Assembly (NCBI GenBank): GCA_001465935.1
Contig: LNKV01000044.1
Coordinates: 85,709 to 149,708 of the forward strand
Origin: Clarireedia homoeocarpa
Lineage: Eukaryota; Ascomycota; Leotiomycetes; Helotiales; Rutstroemiaceae
Direction of reading: 5' to 3'
Length of the DNA: 64,000 nt
Shown here in pieces: positions 35,301 through 47,000 of the stretch. The notes beneath the pieces are model-generated. The model worked only from the letters and a program-made list of their open reading frames with translations, was not told where the DNA came from and made no database searches. Both the position numbers and the translations under genes were made by a program. The first letter of the stretch is position 1; every line of letters begins with the position of its first letter.

Positions 35301-38300
35301 GTCCACGACCCAGATATAAGGTGTCTATCGCCACAAGAGGCAATTATGTTGGCATCAAACTCGCGGCAGAATCCCGTCATGGTTGCTGCGTTCCAGCTGG
35401 GACGAACTTCTAGCAGCGAGAACAAAAAAGGCAAGGTGAAGTCGAGACCTAGATTTTTGTAGCTCAGGTTTTTGAGGCTGAGTTCACCGTCATGATCATT
35501 GCCGTCCGCATAGGCAGCGATGAGATCGGGCTTGCTTATTTGGACTGTGAAAACAAGAGAGTCTTCTTTGCTCATGACGCAATGGTAGAGCTCTGGAGGG
35601 AGTTTGGAGGTGGCGACTTCGGATTTTGCGTGTATGGCATTGCTCAAGGCATCGAGCTCAACGATACGTGCTGTACGCAAGCCAGTGCGCTTATCGTGTC
35701 CAGTCGTTAGGTGGAAGAGATTTTCCGGTTTCGCAGACAAAGTCCTGGTGTCGTCCCACGGACTATTGTCGTATTGGAGTAAGTAATTGTCAACATACTT
35801 GTATGCTTCATCCAGCGTTTTGATAGGCTCTTGTGCGGCCGCCGTTACAGTCTCAGAAGCTGCTGGTTGTACAGAAAGAAAGTTGTCCGCCGCTTCACGA
35901 CGGTCATTCTCCTCTACCAGTGGAGCCGAGAGCGTCGAAAGCTCTAGGAGGTGGCCAAGTCTCGGATCGGTAGTTCGATTTCTAACCTTTTGCTGCTCTA
36001 GTAAGTTGATGCTCGATTTGCCGGAAGCATAGGCCGAGATGCGGCTCGTATGATGTCCCCACTCCATTTCCTCTTGTGAACCAACATTGATACTGCCGTG
36101 ACCGATCTCAAACGCGGACGTAAATGAAATCTGCCCGTGTTCCCATTGCCCATTGAGTTCACGTCGCCAGTGCACTTCGGTACCACTCACAGACGATACT
36201 GGGCAGTAGTCACCATTGACGAAAAGGAGCCCTTCGTAGACTTCGACCCTGTCGCAGGGTGTGTTGTTGAGGTTGTCCGTGGTCTCATGCGTGATCTCCC
36301 ATGCCCGCTTCAGATCATTAAGATACAGGTCGTCAGCCGCAATGTCTGGGCCGGCATAGGAAGCCAAGGGGCTCGTATCGCTCGCGTCAAGGATGTCGAT
36401 GGCCAATCTGTCCAGCATAGCATTGGCGCCAAATCGATCAAGAAGCGGCCTGATCTCGTACATGGCGAGTAACATGAACAGACGCTGAGGTATCGAGAAA
36501 CTCTGCAGAGCTTGCCCGATGCTTTTGATCGTGATTTCTGGGTAGTTCAAGTGAACGAGGTAACCGTTTGCATGGTAGGCCCGTAAGCCCTCGCGCAGGT
36601 GGAGTCCGTAGACGCGATCGACGCTCGTTGTTGCACCCCTCAAGCGATGAACGTGAACTTTTTCATACGATTTGCCATCCTTTGTGTGGTAAAGAATATG
36701 CCCGGCTTGGAGGGTACCGACATCAACCCATGGATTCTCCTTGCGGGCTCCGAGTGGGTCGATGGCTCGAAGACCAGTAGTTGTATGGAAGACGTGGCTT
36801 GCAGTGAAGAAAGGAACGTCGTCATTTATCCCCCAGAGAGTGTGTGTTTCCTCTGTGCCAGAGTCCTGGTAGACAACTTCATCAGAGCAGATGCCCCACT
36901 GCGGCTGTTTTCCAGCCCGGGTCAAAACTTGAAGTCCCTCTGTCACATTTTCAATGTCTACCTCATGACCGTCCCGAGTGAGTACCTTAGTTCCCGAGCG
37001 AAAGCAGCCTCCGAAGAGGCCACCGATGTTTTTCCGGGTGGATCGGTCGAAGTCGCTAGGAGTTCCATCAAAAACACCCAGATCCTGGAAGTCGTCCATG
37101 AAAGCTTTGACTGGGTCACCGTAGACTGTGATTTTGACACCACCACCGCCTCGTGGGAAAGCCACGGTCCTGTCCCAGCTGTGAGCAACTCCGGCACGCA
37201 TCGCTGACGTGAATTCATCGAGTTTCCTGTCCCAAGCTTTCCAGACAGCGTGTCCCAAATGCTGCATGGATTCCAGTTCCTTCCGGATGTCGTCGGAGAT
37301 ATCCTTTGTCATCTCATTGTCGGTCATAGTAGCCTGCACCTTCTGGTACAACGTCTCCGTCGCAGTATCGGGCATACCATTCTGCATGAGCGCGCCACAA
37401 AGAGCGCGGATCATGTGGCCTTGGATAACGCTCCGCGGTGCGCTTTTGCCCTCGGTGCTCTGCACGCTATCGGCACTCTTGACCCAGCCTTGAAGGATAT
37501 TGAACCAGACAACGTTCTTGCTATGCGCATCTTCGACAGTGCCCTCCATGGAGAAACCAGGTCCGTGTTGCAGGTATTGGTGGGTAAAGATGAGACTCGT
37601 ACTGTAGTGGTGATCGCTGTCAGCCTGGTCGTACATTTCGGTGAGGTTTTTGAACGCTGACCGAGGTTAGATGGTGCTGTACGTATGACCAGATTGTAAA
37701 GGAAAAATTAATGGGTGGTAGTCTACTTACGCGGCTGGGCCAAATTCTGGGCGAACGCTTTAACGAAATCATCATCCTTCTGCAGAGCACCCAGACTTCC
37801 GAGCTTTGGTTCTTGGGCGATATGTCTATGTAACGTCAGGCAGGACAACTTGTGTGTAAGGATACTACAAGCAGCACGACCTACGCATTAAGGTAATCAC
37901 CATAGCAGAACGACGTTAAGGTAGTGACACTTTTTTTGGTTTTCGAAAGAGCTTCATCCTAATACTCGTCGGTCAGTAAATACTTGACTTCATAGCCTTG
38001 GGATTCTTACTTTTTTGACTTTGCTAGAAAAGCCATGACCATCCTCTATATTAGATAGCGCACGAGCAAAGGTTGCTGCTGCAAGTAAGTTTACATGCTG
38101 TTTGCAGTCCTGCCCGTCAAACGACGTGCCCGAGAAATTCGAATCGCCTTTTACGTGGCCGCGTTCGAAATGTTTCATTGCGTCAGTAGAATAAGCCGCC
38201 TGGGAGATCTTCTCTGCGTACGCAGACGCATCGAAAGTCTGGCTCTTGGGGATCTTTTGGAGGAGCTCCACGAGCAGCTTCACTTTCTCGTCGGCAGTAG

Positions 38301-38304
38301 CCAT
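32332..38304 (-). CDS. Large Hint-domain (Hedgehog/intein-type) protein with hydrophobic C-terminal module
   Basis: Seven exons (38011-38304, 37885-37958, 37731-37825, 34911-37656, 34098-34838, 33800-34013, 32332-33705; minus strand) close in phase to 1747 residues. Residues 1-370 are helical and unrecognised, with no signal peptide. Residues 372-525 form a Hint domain: GCFRSGTKVLTRDG with Cys372 as nucleophile, DIENVTEGLQVLT, the T-x-x-H block TASH (Thr439, His442), then RVYGLHLREGLRAYHANGYL and VHLN at the end. This resembles pre-toxin-type Hint domains rather than homing inteins, as there is no endonuclease insert. Residues 526-1290 are unrecognised. The last part has an alanine/glycine-rich hydrophobic hairpin (about 1278-1302), hydrophobic segments at about 1436-1456, 1466-1486 and 1490-1520, and a beta-rich Ser/Thr tail. 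Autoprocessing that frees a membrane-active part is inferred. The function is unknown. Confidence 0.8.
36545..37006 (-). other. Hint autoprocessing domain within the large protein
   Basis: This is the coding segment from Cys372 (codon 37004-37006) to Asn525 (codon 36545-36547). It contains block A (C-F-x-x-G-T), block B (T-A-S-H) and the C-terminal strand pair. The usual final His-Asn is interrupted as V-H-L-N and the next residue is Tyr. Known chemistry of the family is an N-S acyl shift at the Cys; activity here is inferred. Confidence 0.8.
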
Positions 38305-39912
38305 TGTATGGTGATATAGCACTCGCTATGGTAGACTGTAATTGTGCAGTAGCTCGCGATTTGAGGGATGTCAAATTGAGTCGGACTGGCGGAATGGCTC
38401 AAGCGGGTTGGGAAGTATATTTACAACCTTCGTATATGGTATGGTGATACAACAACTGGGGAAGCTGCATACCTCCTCCTTGTCTCTAAAGGTTGGCTTA
38501 AGTGGGGTATAAGTTACCTGTTAGCAAGGAAATTAGCATCACTACCTATCACAAACATTTGGATAAGTTAGAGGGGTCGATCTACGGCCCTCCAGTCTAG
38601 AGCCTTCTCAGCCAGCCACATACGAGCCCAAAGATGGGCTTGGCAGAAAACCTCTAAGTCTAGAGCTCTCGTTTAGGCCGTTACTCAATCGGTGTTAACG
38701 TCCGAGCTTTATTTTCGGGGGAAGCGAGGTATGAGGTTACAACCGTCTCCACATCTCCACATGGTACTGTAACATTTTCGTAAGCACTACTATAATCTTA
38801 CAGACTCTCAGCTGCTACAATTACATGAATTGACCTGATAGGAAATAAGGAATTCCCATCCTGAGAATTAAGCTTTTGAAAGATGACCTGGATGATCGTT
38901 TCAAGATATGTAGGTATATTCGACAGCTGTTGGACTCACCTGAGATTGGCTCCAGGTGATGAACAATTGGGAAGGTGGACTAGTAAACTGCAGCTGTTAC
39001 TCAACTTCCCACCCACTTATGCTGTCCAGAAGAGTCTGGCTGGAAAAATAATACATCTTGGCACGGTTTGGAGCCTACTGCGTAACCCGTGGCTATCTTG
39101 TGAACCAGGCCATAGTAATTCCTCAGCTCTGGGGTCATCGCCACACTTGTGGGGCTTGAGAGAAAACGTCACGTTCACGTAATACTAGAAGGGCTCACCT
39201 AGCTACCGGTCAAACTAAGCTACCGGTCACTTATTTTTAACACTTTATATTATTTTAATTAATAATTATATTTCTAATTATTAAATAAATTATATAATTC
39301 AGTTTATTATATTTAATATTATTATAATTAAAAGAAAAGATATTATTATAAAATCTATAATTTAATAATTATAATTTATTTTTTAAAGAATATTATAATT
39401 AATATTTTATAAAAATTAATATAAAAATATATATTTATAACTATTATATATATTATTAAAATTTAATTTTAAAAAATAAAATATTTAAATTATTTTATTT
39501 ATTATTAATTCTTAATTCTAATATATATATATATAAATATATTATTATATAATTTATTTTTTAAAAAGAAAAAAGATTTTAATATTAATATTAATTTATA
39601 TATATAATCTATATAATTAATAATAATATATAAAAATTTTATTTAAATTAATTATTATTTATAATAAAATTTATAAAATCTAATTATATAAATAAAAATT
39701 TAATATTTAAAATATTTAATAATAATTAATTATTAATTGTAAATTATATAATTTTATAAAGAATTTTTAAATTAAATATAATAAGTTTCAAAGCTTTTAA
39801 TATCAGTAGATAGTCGAGTTACTAATCTTCTACTGAGCTTGTGTGACTTGCAAACTGTTGCTAGAGAAAATACGATAATCTATTTCGATGCTCAAGTAAC
39901 TCAGCCAGCTTC
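38305..39912. other. Intergenic region with long AT-rich block
   Basis: This contains the Hint gene promoter followed by unrecognised sequence, then the AT-only block at 39220-39790. No coding region is supportable. Confidence 0.6.
39220..39790. repeat. Extremely AT-rich block (about 570 bp), RIP-like
   Basis: Almost every base is A or T (TATTATATAATTTATTTTTT-like runs), with very sharp borders at ATTTTTAACACTTTATA on the left and TTTCAAAGC on the right. It lies between the Hint gene and the STAND gene. The composition fits advanced repeat-induced point mutation of an old insertion. Confidence 0.75.
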
Positions 39913-42900
39913 CTAGCGATCTCGCGCTTGTAATGTGCCTAAAACTGTTAGCAATAAACCACTTTTGGGTACTGGCTGTGTTTGTACTTTATCGGTTGAT
40001 TTCTCGAATAGGTCCTTCTCGAAGGCCACCGCCATTTCAATATGCTTATGCAATGGTTGGGGGCTTGTTTGTGCTTGAGCAATCATACGTAGTTTGCCAA
40101 TACTAGAAAGGGGAAAAGACTTATCGTCAGCGATACTCGTCTGGAGGAGGTGGAGATCTCGAACGTTCGAGAGTTGGGGAAAAGCGTATATTGTGAAACA
40201 GCAGGCAGAGTTACTCACAAACTGAAAACAGTCGAAATTCGTTCCTGAAAAATTACTGACGATTGCCATCCTGTTACCGGTCCTGTATTCTCTTGGATTC
40301 TTTGGGATACCAACTGTTGAACCTGCGCAGGTAGTGCTTGCCGTTGCTGTTCCTGTTGCCGAGTCATGCCTTGCGGATTAAAGCCTGGATATGAACTTGG
40401 AGGCTGTATACCGTTGGGCATCATGTTATTAACCATTGAGTTTATCTTATAGAATTGAGGATTGATTCCCCCGTCCATTTGTCCACCTTGGTCTATGAAG
40501 TTCGTTGCACCAGGTGATCCTCGATTTTGGCCCTCAGGGACTTGCAACAGAATATCAGTGTTATTTATATACGATATACTGTGTTTTATCTGTTCATTTG
40601 AATTCGGTGAATTAACAGATCTTGGGCCGTCTTGCGGAGAAGTCCCTTGGAAGGGCTGTCTATTTTGACCACCCTGGCCGTCAGATCGAGGCCGCGTCAT
40701 AGGTTCTGTCAGAAGAGGCGCAAGGCTTTCTGCGAGGCTAGGACCTTCCGTAATCGCTGCGTGGTATTTTTCATTGTGTTTATTTAGTAGATTCCGGGTG
40801 ATAAAGCCAGATGTAAAATAGACACACGAAGGATGTGCACAGGGAAATTTTCGCTGATGTTGTGACTCGTGCTTGGTTCGATTGGAGAATGAATCAAAGC
40901 CATCAGAACTGAAGACACAATGTAGATAGCGACACACAAAAGCACAGGAACCATATGTGTCTCGGAAGACTTGGAGATCCTTCTTACTGATCTCAGGAAA
41001 TGTTGCCATGGCCCTCTCGTCCAGTAGAGATTCAGTCGTCTGTTGATAATGGTGCCGAGCGATACTAAAGTATGTTGGGTCTTCTTCACACGAGTCCAAA
41101 GAAATCCCTACTAAGAGTCAGATTTTGGCAGCTAAAGGTGCTATAGAAAGTAGCTTACTCTCGATAGATTTATCGGTGGCATCCTCTCTGCTTATTTTGG
41201 CTCGGAATTCAATGACATCTGAGACTAGCCTCTTGATATCTGGCCAGTCATTCAACGCTTCGAGTCTAGTGTCTTCAATCATAGACTTCTCCGTTGTGAC
41301 CTTAAATATTCGAACAGGTGCTCGAGAATTTTCTTTCCTAAATCTCAGCAGAAGTTGAAGATGAGATAGAAGTCCGATGGAGAATTGACTTCGGTGCTGT
41401 CTCAATAGATCGCAATATAGGAGAAGATGTTCGTGCCAAAACCTATCGGCGTAGATCTGCAAACCAGAACAGCCTTGAACGATAATGGCAGCCCTTTGAG
41501 CTTCTGTAGAATTTTTCGGTAGTAAAGAGATGCAGGAATTGAGAAAGGCTATGCAAGAGAAAGAAATATCCAAATGTGCTTTCTCGCGCCATATAAAAGG
41601 GCGTCCCGCTTGGTACTCTTCTTCAAGGATATATCTATGAGAGTCAGTAATTGTGTGTCCCTTGCCATGAGAAGAGGGGTGATTACTCTTTTGCCGAGAA
41701 GTGTACAAAGTTCACAGTACTAGCAGGGCCCTCTTCAATGAGAGGTCGGCAAAGGTCCAGTACTTCTTTTCGTATTTTCGTCTTGGGCGTTAGGGTAGTA
41801 TTTGAGGCGTCAAAAGCGACACCATCGAGTATTTCATAGCTCTTTAGTATCCTGTGAGAACAAGCCATCCATCCCAGAATCCGAATAGCCATATCTCTTG
41901 CATTCCTGGAGTTACTAGAATCCATAATCCTGTCGATAATACGTCCGTACCTACAGCTCCGTCAATAATAGACCGGGTGGTTTCTGGACCCAGGGATACG
42001 TTTCTTACGCTGCTTTGAGGCCCTTTGGTAGGCTTGTAGTCGTTTCTTCTAAAGCTGCATCACTATAACAGTATTTGAGTTCATCAACGACTAACCGAAC
42101 CCACAAGAACATGCCTACTCAGCAATTAGCATTGCTGTCCTTGTTATAGTGTTGAATTTTACCATTTGCCTTTTCCACCAAAACTGATTCAATCCTGTTC
42201 AATAGATCTTGATCCGATGTACGAAGCTTCGCTATCTTGTACTTCACGAAAGATCGAATATCCCAGTCCACTTCTGGCCGTCCATCCAGTGAGATTTGAG
42301 GCTGTTGAGAAAGCTTTTTATGGATATGCACCTCTCTGCGACTCGAGAGAAGGATCTTGCATCTGGTTGTTGAGCCTGTGCAAATAGCATCAAGTTCTTT
42401 CAATATAGCTTTCTGATTCTCCTTCGAACATTCGTCAATTCCGTCAACAACGATCCTTGTGTATGAGACTATTTCAAGAAGCTGTGGCACCAGAATTTTG
42501 AGCTGAGCCATTCCACAGCTTGCTCCGCGATAGACGAACCCGTTGGCGATAAGCGTACAAATATCAGGATGCTGACTGAGAATTTGAAGTACAATAATTG
42601 CCAGGATCTGGCGACAAACATTGCCAGTATCTTGACTGTTACAAAAGTAGTAGCAAACAGTCAGACCTGGTGTGTTCGTGAGTACTTGAACGATATGCGA
42701 ACACATGACACTTTTGCCTTGGGTGGTGGTATTAGCAACGACACTATTTTGACAGGCAATGATAGCATACCTGATCCAGGCTTTCCATCAAGCCAAAGAC
42801 ACGGACGTTTTGCATCATTCTTTATCCAACTCTTAAACTGCGGCTCATTCACCATCCATTCGCATGTTCTATCGTGCCGTCTTTTTGACGTTCTTTCGTA

Positions 42901-43806
42901 CTCTGTCTCCTGGATTTTTGTATCCATATGTAGCCATGCAATAGAATACTGTAAATGAGAAATTCTCGTATTCCTTTCCTTTTCCTCTAGCATTTCAAGA
43001 TCTCGTTTTTGCCTCTGTCGAATCTCATCTTGGATTCTCGTACGCGACTCTTTCGCTTCGACGATGTCAAAAGATGCTGCCTCGAGATCAACAAAATCTC
43101 GCTGTTTCTTTAGAGAATCGATAATGGTGTCAAATCGACTCCCGAAGTCTTTCCAGAGAGAAAGAAATATAACTTGCCATGCTATAATCGATAATCAGTA
43201 CACAACAAGTGGCCCAAGTAGAGCCCAATTACCTCTTCGCCGAAAGAATTTGTACGCACGTTGATGAAAATCGAGAATTGCACTGTACACAGTAGCAAGA
43301 GAGTGCTGAAATTCAAGATTATCATCGAACGCCTTCTTGTAGCGGTCGAATCGCGGCAGGGCAGCGCCAATATCAGCATACGCTGAAAGCAGGGCTTCAA
43401 AGACATCCCTATGGTGACTCGCGATCTAGTAGCCGGATGAGCTTGAAATTCGGAAGCAGTTGGGAATACGAACCTCAAGCATCAATTTGATCGGTGCCTA
43501 AATGTCGTGAGCCATTTCGTTCATTGAGTTGACCGAGTGGATACAAACCCAGATATATGGCATATAAGGTGTTCCATTACACAAGACCTCGATTACCTTT
43601 GTATACTTTTCGATCCCTCGTAACAGAGGTTCGATACGGCGTAGATTCTGGGCTGATAGCCGCTTCCTCTGTATACTGTCGATCTCGCGAATAGCCGACC
43701 AGACATCGTTCAGCTCTGTCGATGCAAATTTGTGGGCATCTTCTTCAGAGACCGACCGTCTGAGCTTCTCAAATGCTTCAGCGATGACAGCTTGAGGACT
43801 CGCCAT
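39913..43806 (-). CDS. STAND/NLR-like protein: Goodbye-NACHT-C2H2
   Basis: This is a fungal signal-transducing ATPase of the NLR-like class. Ten exons (43549-43806, 43474-43497, 43233-43425, 42771-43181, 42163-42717, 42009-42114, 41687-41950, 41159-41634, 40219-41110, 39913-40102; minus strand) close in phase to 1122 residues; exon 2 is only 24 bp. Residues about 5-230 match the Goodbye-type N-domain (YIWAPIKLMLE, DFHQRAYKFFRRR). The NTPase has a P-loop GKPGSGKS (291-298) and a Walker B VVDGIDE (385-391), plus an ILLSSRRE sensor segment. A winged-helix-like region follows (ILGWMACSHRILKSYEI). Instead of WD, ankyrin or TPR repeats the C-terminus carries two degenerate C2H2 fingers (about 822-880) and a Gln/Pro/Gly-rich tail. 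The start at MASPQAV is preferred over an upstream in-frame ATG. Confidence 0.92.
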
Positions 43807-44068
43807 ATTCGATAGAAAGCAAACTGATAAATGACCAGAGCAAGAAAAAGTTCGGAGGAGGAAGAGGAAAAGGGAAATATGGCAACAAGGCTGTGCTTCG
43901 TTGCGGGCGCTGCAGGCTTTCTGCAAGGCGGCTTATCATAACTTGGTTGGTCGACGCGGCAAATGAATCATACTGTTGCAGCTGAGATTTTAGTTCTGAC
44001 CTTGAATGATATATTAAATTGTCCCTTGAAATACACTTGTTCAAGTTATCTATTTATTGTCATGAAAG
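43807..44068. promoter_or_regulatory. Divergent promoter, STAND protein / SNF2 ATPase
   Basis: This is a compact 262-bp head-to-head gap, so the NLR-like gene and the SNF2 gene probably share promoter elements. No TATA box is obvious. Confidence 0.5.
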
Positions 44069-47000
44069 ATGAATGTGCAGGCAGACGGCGCCCGACCGGC
44101 AAAGCGTAGGCGGCTCAACATCGTTAACGACCACCAAATCCAAACAGCCCCAGCACCTTCTTGCACACAGCCTTATCTACGTCTTGCGGGCTCTCCTATA
44201 TCCCTTTCCGAAACAGAAGGATCCAATGATGGTAGATCTGATCCTGAAAATGGAGCGTGCCTCTTGGCCAGCCCCAATTCATCTGCCAGCGGAGATGATG
44301 TGAGCGGGGTTGAGCAGGAGCAATCAGAATGCTGCTACGGAATGGTTCGTACGAAATCAATTGCCTCCAACCATGCCTTCACTACTAATTGAATTTGGAC
44401 GCAGTTATATGGCATTCCCACAAACCTCAAGTGCGGATTGGGCTCGAATTCGAAAAACATTCCCGTCGACTTTCATAGGCCCAACTGTCTTTCTTCGAAG
44501 CTCGACTATGGTTCAATTACTTTCGATATAACATGCCCAACATCAGCACGAATACTTTGTGAGTTGGGAGACGTGGCTGAACTCAGAACACAGCTGTACT
44601 GCCATTCAAAAATTGAATCCTCGCCTGGGGGTAACACTCGTCAGAACGGCAGACGATGTGGAAAACCATCGCAGTTGTGGTTTCTGAACATAATCATCTT
44701 CGGCAGAGAGAACCTTGGGGAAAAGGTGGGTGAATACTTATCGAAGCACAAAATGTATCTTCAAGATCCACTTGAATGCGAACGGCGCGTCCCGTACCGG
44801 AACCCACATATCATCCAACCAATTTCAGGCGAGACTGTGATGACTGATTCATTTGATTCGGCACCTGGAGAACTAGAGATTGAGCGACTAGAAGCTGGAC
44901 CAGATTTGCTTGCACAATTGATGGAGGATGACATCCCGTTACAAGAGACCGGTGCACCTGTCACTGTGAAAACTCCTTTATTTCGGTAAATCCCCCCCTC
45001 AACGCCAGGCTTACCAGTGGCTAATAGATATCACAGGCATCAAAAACAGGCGTTGGCTTTTATGGTGCGTCGGGAGGAAGGCTGGGGCCTGGAGAATGGT
45101 ACTAGTGACATATGGAGCCGACAAAAAGATTCCTTGGGGCGATTCAGGTAACACTCAAAATCCCCCTTCAAAGCTCATTGAATAACACGCCTGAAAAGTT
45201 ATACGAACAATGTCGGTGGATACAGCACAGATGAAGCCCCACCAGACTTCCGGGGAGGTCTGCTAGCAGATGACATGGGTCTAGGCAAGACCCTCAGCAT
45301 GATATGTCTAATTGCAGCCAACCAGGCGCGCCTACCTACCCCTACCCTTTCCAACTTTATGCCAGCCACCGTCGTAAAGACCACTTTACTCATTGTGCCT
45401 CCGGCATGTACGTATGAAACTAGCGACTGCTGCTCTGTGACTAACGCGAGAACAGTAATACAAGCTTGGGAAAAGCAATTCCGTTTGTGAGTCTCTTGAT
45501 ATTTCAGCAGTGCTTCTGAAACTGTGGTTAATCTCTCATGGTGCTGGACCTACTTAGGCATCTTCGACCGGGCAAATTAACACGTTGCATCTATCATGGT
45601 CAAAATAGGAAAGGCTCTGAGTCCCTAGGGCAGTACGATGTTGTCATCACAACATATCACACAGTGTCTGCCATCTGGAGGAAACTCAACGGACAGCCGG
45701 GAAACGAGAAATCTATATTTTCGTTGACCTGGCATCGTGTGATTCTGGATGAAGGTCAATTGTCCTCTTGATTTACTCAAGCAATACTAACTTGCCCAGC
45801 TCATATCATCCAGAACCCACAAAGCCAACTATCCCAAGCGTGTTACGCTCTCCGTTCAACAAGGCGATGGGCGATCACGGGGACTCCTATCCAAAACAAG
45901 CTCGCAGATTTTGCCAGCATTGTCAAATTCCTACAAGTGTATCCTTATTCCGACCAGAAGACTTTCGAAGAAGAAATCTTTAAACCGTGGCAGAATCGTC
46001 ACGGTGCAGATGCCCAAGGTTTTCTGAGACTCAAAACTCTGGTGAGGGCAATCACAATCAGTCGCACCAAAGCTGTGATTCAGCTTCCGCCTCGAGTCGA
46101 CGAAATTCACCATCTCAACTTCACGCCAGCTGAACGAGAGAAGTACGAGGATGCAAAGATCGAATCAAGAATGTTACTAGAGGAAGCTATCTCTTCCGGA
46201 AATCAAGGTGGGAAAACTTTCAATGCTTTAAGACTGCTTAACATTCTTCGTTTGATTTGTAACCATGGTCTTCTCGCCCAATCTACTGTTTCGAACCTAA
46301 CATCTCGCACTCAAAATTCACAAGGAGGTCGGTCTCCAGGCGAGGATTCCGACTCGTTTTATGGCAACATTCTGGGTGGTGTTACCTCTTGCTTGAATTG
46401 CGGTGCAAACCTGCTAGAAGATATTCTCGAGGGTTCAGTGTCGTCTGCCATCGAGACTCGACGCCAAATGACCTCTTGCGACCAGATGATCTGCGAGCTA
46501 TGCATTTCTCAGACTAGCGACGACGGAATAGGTCAATCGCCTAGGGACACTCTGGACTTACCAGACAGTAGCACAAATTCAGCACGTTCAACACCTGTAG
46601 CAGATTACGATACGGCATCTACCATCGAATCTATGTCTACGAAGATCAAAGCTCTTGTAGCAGATCTTTCCAAGCATAATACCACAGAGAAAAGGTCCGC
46701 ACCAGATCTCCTATCGTATTACCTACCTGCACAGCTAACATTTCGCAGTGTCGTGTTTTCCTACTGGACCAACACGCTTGATATTATCCAATTAATGCTG
46801 AACCACACGGGGATCGCACACACGAGAATTGACGGGAAGACGTCTCTCCCCAAAAGAAGCGAGGCTCTAAGAGCATTCCAGCATAACGACTCCGCTCGTG
46901 TTATTCTTGTTTCCATCACTTGTGGTGGTGCTGGGTGAGTTGAGTTGTTTTTCATAAATCGTGTCTTCCCTATCTATCACTGACTCGAGCCCATACATAG

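Noticed and set aside
36545..37006. Interpretation as a protein-splicing homing intein
   Set aside because: There is no endonuclease insert, no His-Asn-(Cys/Ser/Thr) junction, and the host sequence on either side is not a recognisable conserved enzyme; a Hint autoprocessing domain fits better.
32332..38304. Interpretation as a VWA-Hint (Vint) protein
   Set aside because: No von Willebrand A-type metal-site motif (DxSxS) was found upstream of the Hint domain.
38380..38470. GGCGGAATGGCTCAAGCGG resembles the D-arm of a Leu/Ser tRNA
   Set aside because: No matching T-arm (GGTTCGAATCC-like) or acceptor pairing could be found downstream.
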